DNA of 5,543 bases, taken from contig CAYORU010000067.1 in NCBI GenBank assembly GCA_964406445.1, forward strand, positions 1 to 5,543. Direction: 5' to 3'. The stretch comes from SG8-30 sp964406445. Its GTDB lineage: Bacteria > Pseudomonadota > Gammaproteobacteria > Steroidobacterales > Steroidobacteraceae. Positions 1 to 5,067 of this stretch are shown here, one piece after another (position 1 is the first letter of the stretch; each line of letters opens with the position of its first letter). The translations under genes were made by a program, and so were the position numbers. The notes under the pieces were generated by a model. The model had not been told where the DNA came from. It saw nothing but the letters and a program-made list of their open reading frames with translations, and searched no databases.

Positions 1-929
1 TGCTCTCGCCCGCGGGCCGGCGCGCCCGGCTGCAGGTGCTGACCTACCATCGCGTCCTTGCCGGGCGCGATCCGCTGCTTCCGGACGAGCCGGATGCGGC
101 CGCCTTCCGCGCGCAGATGACCGCGCTGGCAAGGCTTTGCAGCGTGCTGCCGCTGCCCGAGGCGGCGCGGCGGCTGGCCGCGGGCACGCTGCCGGCGCGC
201 GCGGCCTGCGTCACTTTCGATGACGGCTATGCCAACAACCTCGAGGTGGCCGCGCCGATCCTTGAAAATCTTGGCCTGCCTGCCACTTTTTTCATCGCGG
301 GCGGCGCGGTGGACCGGGGCATCATGTGGAACGACCTCGTCATCGAGGCGATTCGCCGGGCGCCGTCCGCGCTCGATTGCGGCCCGATCGGCGGCGAGGC
401 CGTGCCGCTGCCCGATGGCGCGGCTCGCGCGGCCGCGGTGCCCCAGGTCCTGGGCTCGATGAAGTATCGACCGCTGGAAGAACGCTGGACGGCGGCCGTC
501 GCGCTGTACGAGCGCAACGTCGAAGGCCCGCCGCCGCGGCTGATGATGACCCGCGAGCAGGTCCGCGACCTGGCGAGGCGCGGCTTCGACGTCGGCGGCC
601 ACACCGTGAGTCACCCCATCCTCGCCACGCTCCCTGCCGACGAGGCCCGCCGGGAGATCGCGGGCAGCTGGCAGTGGGTGCGCGAAGTCACGGGCGTCGC
701 GCCGCGTTCCTTCGCGTACCCGAACGGCCGGCCTGGGCGCGACTTTGGCCCCGAGCATGCCGCGATGGCGCGCGAGGCAGGCTTCGAGGTGGCCGTCACC
801 ACCGAGTGGGGCAGCGCGCGGCGGGGTGACGACCCGATGCAGCTTCCGCGCTTTACGCCTTGGGAGACCGACCCAGCCGGCCTGGGGTCGCGGCTCATGA
901 AGACCACGCTTCGTTCCTACGCGGTTTGA
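1..929 (+). CDS. Polysaccharide deacetylase family protein (CE4/NodB fold), 5'-partial
   Basis: Likely metal-dependent deacetylase acting on an N- or O-acetylated glycan of the EPS pathway. The reading frame is open from the window edge (first full codon at base 3). The residues before the in-frame GTG at 36 (LSPAGRRARLQ, leading into VLTYHRVL) look like the normal N-terminus of EPS-type deacetylases, so the true start is probably upstream. Counting from GTG 36 (297 aa): motif 1 TFDDGY at 60-65, with D62 the likely catalytic base and D63 the metal ligand; motif 2 HTVSHP at 189-194, with H189 and H193 as metal ligands; a motif-3-like FAYPNG at 226-231. The CE4 core therefore looks complete and potentially active. 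No signal peptide is visible in the part present. Its last 13 bases overlap the convergent synthase gene. The substrate is not determinable; family assignment is secure, EPS role is inferred from neighbours. Confidence 0.9.
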   Translation, partial: LSPAGRRARLQVLTYHRVLAGRDPLLPDEPDAAAFRAQMTALARLCSVLPLPEAARRLAAGTLPARAACVTFDDGYANNLEVAAPILENLGLPATFFIAGGAVDRGIMWNDLVIEAIRRAPSALDCGPIGGEAVPLPDGAARAAAVPQVLGSMKYRPLEERWTAAVALYERNVEGPPPRLMMTREQVRDLARRGFDVGGHTVSHPILATLPADEARREIAGSWQWVREVTGVAPRSFAYPNGRPGRDFGPEHAAMAREAGFEVAVTTEWGSARRGDDPMQLPRFTPWETDPAGLGSRLMKTTLRSYAV

Positions 930-2674
930 GCCGACGCCGCTGGAGTTGCGCGCTGCTGGAACCACGCTTCGAGCATCGCCAGGTCCCAGATCGCGTAGCC
1001 GTAGTAGCCCGGGTGACCCGAGCGGTGTTCGGCGATGACCCGGTCGATGAACGCGGGCCTCACGATGCCGCGGCGCTTGAGGTCGCCGAGCAGGCCATAG
1101 ACCAACTCGCCGAGGCGGTCGTGCGTCTTGAGCCAGACGCCGAAGGGCAGTCCGAAGCCGTGCTTCTTCTTGGTCAGGATCTCGTCGGGCAGGAAGCCCG
1201 CCAGCGCCCGCTTGTAGAAGCGACGTAGCTCGAAGCCCTTCAGCAGCATTCCCGGCGGCACCCGCAGCGACACGTCGATCACCCGCGGGTCGAGCATGGG
1301 GTAGGAGACCTCGACCCCGGCCAGCGCGCACATCTCGCCCACCTTGCGCAGGTCGCTGTCGGCGAGCGTGTAGTGCCAGTCGTAGAACAACAGCTGCTGC
1401 AGCAGGTCGTCGGTCGGCGCCTCGCGGTAGACCTCGGCCATGGCCTCGAGCGGCGCGCGCGTGTCGATCGCGGCGCGGAAGTCCGGCTCGAGCATGGCGC
1501 CGAGGTCGGTGCGGTACATGAAGTTCCACGACTCGAGGCGCTCGGGCAGGCGGATGCTGGCCTGGTCCACGTAGCTGCGCAGCTTGCGCAGGGGCGTGAT
1601 GCGGCTGGCTGGATCGATGCGGGCGGCGAGGGGACCGACGAGGCCGTCGCGCAGGAAGCCTGGCAGCCGCCACCAGGCCTCGAACACCTTCTGGCGCGCG
1701 TAGCGCTCGTTGCCCCCGAAGAGCTCGTCGCCGCCGTCCCCGGCGAGCAGGTGGGTCACGCCGTGCTCGCGCGCCAGCCGGGCGCAGAAGTAGCTCGGGA
1801 GGGCCGAGGAGTTGCCGAAGGGCTCGTCGAAGGCCGCCGCGATGCGCTGGAAGGCGTCGACGACGTCGTCGGCCGTCACGTCGTACTCGTGTGGCTCGGC
1901 CCGGAAGCGGCGCGCAGCGATGCGGGCGTAGTCGAGTTCGTTGAACTCGTCCACGCCGAAGCCGATCGAGAACGTGCGCGGCGGCCGCCCGGAGACCTCG
2001 GCCAGCATTCCCGCGACCGTCGAGCTGTCGAGGCCGCCGCTCAGGAACGCGCCGGTCCGCTCGTCCGGGCGGCAGGCCGCCACCCCATCCCGCAGCGCGG
2101 CCAGGAGCTGCTCGCGCAGCGGCCCGAAGGGCGCCGTGCCGTCGCGGGTGAAGTCGGGCCGCCAGTACCGCTCGACGGTGAGCCGGCCGGATTCGAAACG
2201 CGCGCAGGTGCCCGGCCGCAGCTTGTAAACGCCCTCGAAGACGGTCTGTGGCGCCGGCACCATGTGCAGCAGCAGGAAATCGAACAGCGCCTGCGGCCGC
2301 AGGCTCGGGTTCGGCGACATGGCGCGGGCCACGTCCGCGGCCGAGTGGCCGAATACCAATGTCTCGCCCCGGATGCCGTAGGCGAGGCGCTCAATGCCCA
2401 TGCGGTCGAGCGCCAGCAGCGACCGGCGGCGCGGCTCGTCCACCACGGCCAGCGCGAAGCGGCCAGTGAGGTTCTTCAGGAACGCGTCCCCCGACGCCCG
2501 GTAAGCGTCCAGGAGAGCCTCGGCGGGCCGGTCGGCCTCGCGACCAGCCAGCCAGACCGGCCCGCCCGAGAGCGCCACGGTGACGCCCTCGGCACGGTGG
2601 ACGTGCGGCGCGCTTATGGAGATGTCCGAAGCCGCCGCCGGTGGGCCGGCGGAGCCGAAAATGCTCGTCTTCAA
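917..2674 (-). CDS. Asparagine synthase-related amidotransferase lacking the N-terminal Cys
   Basis: 585 aa from a TTG start. The C-terminal two thirds is a clear asparagine-synthase ATP-pyrophosphatase domain: PPi loop SGGLDSS at 212-218, DEPFGNSSALPSY around 283-295, AGDGGDELFGG at 311-321, and KKKHGFGLP at 502-510. It should adenylate a carboxylate and transfer an amino group to it; in EPS loci such proteins are thought to amidate sugar acids or related groups. The N-terminal part keeps the second half of a class II glutaminase domain (GRFALAVVDE at 71-80, LLALDRMGIERLAYG at 86-100). It begins MKTSIFGSAG instead of MCGI and has no Cys before C201, so glutamine hydrolysis is not expected. 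TTG is preferred because AGGA lies 8 bases upstream and the extended open frame to 2750 has no ATG or GTG. It is not the standard exosortase-associated amidotransferase 1 as I know it, which starts with MCG. Transcribed divergently from the glycosyltransferase; true substrate unknown. Confidence 0.87.
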   Translation of the reverse strand: MKTSIFGSAGPPAAASDISISAPHVHRAEGVTVALSGGPVWLAGREADRPAEALLDAYRASGDAFLKNLTGRFALAVVDEPRRRSLLALDRMGIERLAYGIRGETLVFGHSAADVARAMSPNPSLRPQALFDFLLLHMVPAPQTVFEGVYKLRPGTCARFESGRLTVERYWRPDFTRDGTAPFGPLREQLLAALRDGVAACRPDERTGAFLSGGLDSSTVAGMLAEVSGRPPRTFSIGFGVDEFNELDYARIAARRFRAEPHEYDVTADDVVDAFQRIAAAFDEPFGNSSALPSYFCARLAREHGVTHLLAGDGGDELFGGNERYARQKVFEAWWRLPGFLRDGLVGPLAARIDPASRITPLRKLRSYVDQASIRLPERLESWNFMYRTDLGAMLEPDFRAAIDTRAPLEAMAEVYREAPTDDLLQQLLFYDWHYTLADSDLRKVGEMCALAGVEVSYPMLDPRVIDVSLRVPPGMLLKGFELRRFYKRALAGFLPDEILTKKKHGFGLPFGVWLKTHDRLGELVYGLLGDLKRRGIVRPAFIDRVIAEHRSGHPGYYGYAIWDLAMLEAWFQQRATPAASAQTA

Positions 2675-2730
2675 GGGCCGGGTCCTGACGCGCAGCCGAT
2701 GGCGGGACGCCAGTGTACCGAGGCGGACAT
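2671..2730 (-). CDS. Possible 19-codon leader ORF upstream of the synthase-like gene
   Basis: On the minus strand an ATG at 2730-2728 has a good Shine-Dalgarno (AAGG at 2741-2738, 7-base spacer). It opens a 19-residue frame, MSASVHWRPAIGCASGPGP, that ends in TGA at 2673-2671. That stop overlaps the TTG start of the synthase-like gene in a TTGA junction, the geometry of translational coupling. The peptide has no run of one amino acid, no membrane segment and no recognisable family, so a classic amino-acid attenuator is not indicated. Alternatives are that it is a chance ORF, or that the region is a decayed or frameshifted 5' end of the synthase gene; the peptide contains no MCG-type start, which argues against the latter. 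Ribosome-site quality is seen directly; translation is inferred. Confidence 0.25.
   Translation of the reverse strand: MSASVHWRPAIGCASGPGP
2683..2686 (-). promoter_or_regulatory. Shine-Dalgarno AGGA for the synthase-like gene
   Basis: On the minus strand AGGA is followed by an 8-base spacer and then TTG at 2674-2672. This spacing is near ideal and is the main reason for accepting a TTG start. The site lies inside the possible leader ORF at 2671-2730, so ribosomes translating that ORF would pass over it. Confidence 0.5.
2700..2712. repeat. Short inverted repeat TGGCG-GGA-CGCCA
   Basis: Perfect 5-base arms around a 3-base centre, placed between the AT-rich patch and the synthase start. It could be a small operator half-site pair or a hairpin in the synthase leader transcript. 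Arms this short arise often by chance in GC-rich DNA, so function is only a possibility. Confidence 0.3.
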
Positions 2731-2761
2731 AATCAAACCTTGAACTGCCTCAGGAGATCGC

Positions 2762-2784
2762 CGCAAGGGTCCGATATCCTTGCG
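2762..2784. repeat. 7-base inverted repeat CGCAAGG / CCTTGCG with 9-base loop
   Basis: Perfect arms at 2762-2768 and 2778-2784 flank GTCCGATAT. The element sits in the divergent gap 35 bases before the glycosyltransferase ATG and upstream of the synthase gene, so it could be an operator or a leader-RNA hairpin. No T-run follows on either strand, so it is not a simple intrinsic terminator. This is the longest of the three repeats in the gap, but still within what chance can give. Confidence 0.4.
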
Positions 2785-2799
2785 CATTGCCTCGCGGCC

Positions 2800-2815
2800 G
2801 ACGGAGTTGACCGTC
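2800..2815 (+). promoter_or_regulatory. Hairpin overlapping the glycosyltransferase ribosome-binding site
   Basis: GACGG at 2800-2804 can pair with CCGTC at 2811-2815 around the loop AGTTGA. The only Shine-Dalgarno-like sequence for the ATG at 2819 is GGAG at 2803-2806, with a rather long 12-base spacer, and its first two bases lie in the stem. The hairpin could either mask the site or shorten the effective distance to the ATG. Pairing is seen in the sequence; the regulatory effect is inferred. Confidence 0.3.
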
Positions 2816-2818
2816 CCG

Positions 2819-3976
2819 ATGACCCTTGCATTCTGGATCCTGCTGGCGCTCGTCGTCTACATCTACGCGGGGTATCCGCTGCTGCTGTGGCTGCTCAGGA
2901 CCTTGCGCGGCGCGCGGCCGGTGGCCGTGGCCGACGTCGAGCCGCCGGTGACGCTCGTGATCTCCGCCTACAACGAGGAGGCCGTGATCGAGGCGAAGCT
3001 CGACAACTGCCTCGCGCTCGACTACCCGCGGCATCGCCTGCAGGTCATGGTCGTTTCGGACGCCTGCGAGGACGGGACCGACGACATCGTGCGGTCCTAC
3101 GCGGACCGCGGCGTGACCCTGCTCGCGATGCCCGAGCGCGGTGGCAAGACGCTCGGGTTGAATGCCGCGGTCGCGGCCGCCACCGGCGAGATCATCGTCT
3201 TCTCCGACGCCAACGCCATGTACGGCCGCGACGTCATCCGCCAGCTGGTCCGCAACTTCGCCGATCCTGCGGTCGGCGCGGCCGTCGGCGAGTCGACCTA
3301 CGTGGATCCGGCGGTCGAGTCCGAGCGCAGCGAGGGCCTCTACTGGCGTTACGAGACGGCCATCAAGCGGCTCGAGTCCGAGGTCGGCTCCGTGGTGGGC
3401 GGCGACGGCGCCATCTATGCCGTGCGCCGCGCGCTCTACGAGCCGATGCGCGCGGATGCGCTGTCGGATTTCGTCAATCCGCTGCAGGTGGTTCGCGGTG
3501 GGCATCGCTGCGTCTACGAGTCGGCGGCCCGCTCCTACGAGCGGGCGGCCGACGACTTCGGCAAGGAGTTCCGGCGCAAGGTGCGCATCGTCAACCGCGC
3601 CTGGAGGGCGCTGTGGCGCCTGCGCGGCTTGCTGAACCCGCTGCGCCACGGCCTCTTCGCCTGGCAGCTGTTCTCGCACAAGCTGCTGCGCTGGCTGGTG
3701 CCGGTGCAGCTCGTTGCGCTTTTCCTGGTCAACATCGCGATCGCCCGCGCGGGTGGCGTCTACGCCCTCGCGCTGGCCGGGCAGGGGGCCTTCTACGGTC
3801 TGGCGATGGCCGGCTACCTGCTCAGGCGCCGACCTGCCATCCCCGCGATGTTGTCCGTGCCTTACTATTTCTGCCTGGTGAACCTGGCGAGCGCGCTCGG
3901 CATCCTCGACGCCTTCCGCGGCCGGACCTACACCACCTGGGCCACGCCGCGTGCCCGCACCCATCCCCCTGCCTGA
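2819..3976 (+). CDS. Family 2 glycosyltransferase, membrane-anchored
   Basis: 385 aa processive-type GT-A glycosyltransferase at the inner membrane, expected to move a sugar from a nucleotide-sugar onto a growing EPS chain or lipid-linked acceptor. Hydrophobic N-terminal segment at about 4-25, then the GT-A domain: nucleotide-binding SAYNEE at 49-54, VVSDACEDGTDD at 78-89, the metal-binding region FSDANAMY at 128-135, GGDGAIYAVRR at 194-204, acidic D217 in SDFVNP as likely catalytic base, and a basic stretch FRRKVRIVNRAW at 251-262 in the place of the QxxRW-type motif. About three hydrophobic segments follow (roughly 291-309, 313-333, 341-363). ATG 2819 is chosen because the protein then begins directly with the membrane segment, as in relatives; an in-frame TTG at 2780 (AAGGG 10 bases upstream) would add 13 polar residues and cannot be excluded. 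First gene of the plus-strand operon; sugar specificity unknown. Confidence 0.9.
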   Translation: MTLAFWILLALVVYIYAGYPLLLWLLRTLRGARPVAVADVEPPVTLVISAYNEEAVIEAKLDNCLALDYPRHRLQVMVVSDACEDGTDDIVRSYADRGVTLLAMPERGGKTLGLNAAVAAATGEIIVFSDANAMYGRDVIRQLVRNFADPAVGAAVGESTYVDPAVESERSEGLYWRYETAIKRLESEVGSVVGGDGAIYAVRRALYEPMRADALSDFVNPLQVVRGGHRCVYESAARSYERAADDFGKEFRRKVRIVNRAWRALWRLRGLLNPLRHGLFAWQLFSHKLLRWLVPVQLVALFLVNIAIARAGGVYALALAGQGAFYGLAMAGYLLRRRPAIPAMLSVPYYFCLVNLASALGILDAFRGRTYTTWATPRARTHPPA

Positions 3977-3993
3977 TACGGAGTCGTTGAACG

Positions 3994-4245
3994 ATGGATA
4001 CGACGGAGAAGCTCAAGCGCATCCTGGCAGACACCCTGCAGCTTGGTGCCAAGGCCGACGCGCTCACGCCCGCCAGCCGGCTGATGGGGGAGATCCCAGA
4101 GTTCGACTCGATGGCGGTGGTCTCCGTCCTGACCATGGTGGAGGACGAGTTCGGCATCGCCGTGGACGACGACGAGCTTTCGGCCGAGGTGTTCGAGACG
4201 CTCGGATCGCTGGCGGCCTTCGTGGATGGGAAGCTCGGCCGTTGA
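3994..4245 (+). CDS. Acyl carrier protein (phosphopantetheine-binding), exosortase-locus type
   Basis: 83 aa acidic acyl carrier protein. The 4'-phosphopantetheine would be attached to S39 in the motif EFDSMAV at 36-42; the usual DSL is DSM here, a common conservative variant. The segment EDEFGIAVDDDEL at 50-62 is the typical acidic helix III region that partner enzymes recognise. Start ATG 3994 has GGAG with a 10-base spacer and lies 17 bases after the glycosyltransferase stop. Its stop overlaps the TTG start of the hydrolase 2 gene by four bases, suggesting coupled translation and matched amounts. In exosortase A loci a stand-alone ACP like this commonly sits beside the two hydrolases, an AMP-forming ligase and a PLP-dependent decarboxylase; it presumably carries an acyl or aminoacyl group for modification of the glycan. 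The carried group is not known. It is not the housekeeping fatty-acid ACP, judging by context. Confidence 0.92.
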   Translation: MDTTEKLKRILADTLQLGAKADALTPASRLMGEIPEFDSMAVVSVLTMVEDEFGIAVDDDELSAEVFETLGSLAAFVDGKLGR

Positions 4246-5066
4246 ACCCCGGCCGCCTCGATGCCTGCTTCATCGAGGGCCGCCGCGGGCGGCTGTTCAC
4301 GCTGTTGCGCGGCCCGACGGGCGGCGCCGCGCCGTTCGTGCTGGTCGCGCCCCCCTTCGGCGACGAGATGAACAAGTCGCGGAAGATGGTCACGGACCTC
4401 GCAGCGGCGCTGGCCGGGCGCGGCATCGCGACCCTCGTGGTGGATCCCTACGGCACCGGCGACAGCGAAGGCGAGTTCCGCGACGCCGACTGGACCGACT
4501 GGGTGGAGGATCTGCGGGCGGGCGTGGCGTGGGCCACGGCCGGCGGCCTGCGCCTGCACGGCCTGCTCGGCATCCGGCTCGGCGCGCTGCTCGCCGCCGC
4601 GATCGCCGCCGGCCTGCCGCAGCCCGTCGCTCGCACCGTGTTCTGGCAGCCCCAGGTGGACGGGCAGCGGTTCGTCACGCAGTTCCTGCGCCTGCGCGTA
4701 GCCGCTTCCCTGATGGAGGATCGCAAGGAGACGGTGGGCGGACTGCGCGAGCGCAGCCGCGGCGGCGAGACGCTCGAGGTCGCCGGCTACGAGCTGTCGC
4801 CGGTGCTGCTCGCGCAGCTCGACATGCTGAGGCTCGATCCGGAGGCCGCTGCGTTGCTGGGCCGCCTCACCTGGCTCGAGGTCGTGCGCGCGGCGGGCGA
4901 CGGGCTGCCCGCCACCGCGCAGCCCGTGGTCGAGTCATTACGCACGCGACTGGCCGCCGTGCAGGCCGACACGGCCGTCGGCGAGCCCTTCTGGACCTCG
5001 ACCGAGATCGTGCGCATTCCGGCGCTGGTCGAGCGCACCGTGCAGGCCTTCGCCGAGGCCGCCTGA
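4242..5066 (+). CDS. Hydrolase 2, exosortase A system-associated (TIGR03101-like), probable non-canonical enzyme
   Basis: 274 aa cytoplasmic alpha/beta-hydrolase-fold protein from TTG 4242, which overlaps the ACP stop as TTGA; GGGA at 4228-4231 gives a 10-base spacer. Visible landmarks: the strand-loop VLVAPPFGDEMNKSRK at 33-48, DPYGTGDSEG at 68-77, WTDWVEDL at 84-91, nucleophile-elbow position GIRLG at 110-114, and a C-terminal EPFWTSTEI at 248-256. The nucleophile position of the G-x-S/C-x-G elbow is R112. The only histidine in the protein is H106, so no catalytic His exists in the second half. The protein is therefore unlikely to be an ordinary serine hydrolase; it may be a pseudoenzyme, a binding partner of hydrolase 1 or the ACP, or use other chemistry. 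As I recall the family, GLRLG-type elbows are usual in it, so this is not simple decay. An upstream extension to about 3951 is open but runs through the ACP gene and is rejected. Confidence 0.88.
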   Translation: MNPGRLDACFIEGRRGRLFTLLRGPTGGAAPFVLVAPPFGDEMNKSRKMVTDLAAALAGRGIATLVVDPYGTGDSEGEFRDADWTDWVEDLRAGVAWATAGGLRLHGLLGIRLGALLAAAIAAGLPQPVARTVFWQPQVDGQRFVTQFLRLRVAASLMEDRKETVGGLRERSRGGETLEVAGYELSPVLLAQLDMLRLDPEAAALLGRLTWLEVVRAAGDGLPATAQPVVESLRTRLAAVQADTAVGEPFWTSTEIVRIPALVERTVQAFAEAA

Positions 5067-5067
5067 C

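Larger units (their letters stand above)
2675..2818. promoter_or_regulatory. Divergent intergenic control region
   Basis: This 144-base gap separates the minus-strand synthase-like gene from the plus-strand glycosyltransferase operon, so promoters for both should lie here or in the adjoining gene ends. It contains the least GC-rich patch in the neighbourhood (about 2727-2745). On the plus strand CATAAT at 2728-2733 matches a sigma-70 -10 box at 5 of 6 positions, but the sequence 18 bases upstream (GGGACG at 2704-2709) is a poor -35. I found no convincing -35/-10 pair on the minus strand and no sigma-54 GG-N10-GC element. Three perfect inverted repeats lie at 2700-2712, 2762-2784 and 2800-2815. 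A control region is inferred from gene arrangement; exact promoter positions are not established. Confidence 0.45.

Noticed and set aside
36..38. GTG as the real start of the deacetylase
   Set aside because: The frame is open to the window edge and the residues before the GTG resemble the conserved N-terminus of EPS-type deacetylases, so the gene more likely starts before the window.
903..971. 11-base direct repeat ACCACGCTTCG at 903-913 and 961-971
   Set aside because: Both copies lie in coding sequence (deacetylase end and synthase end, the latter antisense). A repeat of this length is expected by chance somewhere in a window of this size and composition; no mobile-element features flank it.
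1373..2743. 456-codon plus-strand open frame opposite the synthase-like gene
   Set aside because: Its translation is low-complexity and Arg/Glu/Val/Ala-rich with no family signature. Long antisense frames are expected in GC-rich genes, and the minus-strand frame has unmistakable asparagine-synthase motifs.
2675..2818. Sigma-54 promoter, which is known for some exosortase/PEP-CTERM loci
   Set aside because: I looked for GG-N10-GC with a TGGCAC/TTGC context on both strands and found only near misses with wrong spacing or a GT instead of GC.
2750..3964. 404-codon minus-strand open frame opposite the glycosyltransferase
   Set aside because: Composition is typical of an antisense shadow in GC-rich coding DNA, and the plus-strand frame carries clear family 2 glycosyltransferase motifs.
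3951..4241. N-terminal extension of hydrolase 2 back to 3951
   Set aside because: It would overlap the whole ACP gene, the extra residues show no domain, and TTG 4242 gives the usual family length with a TTGA junction and a ribosome site.
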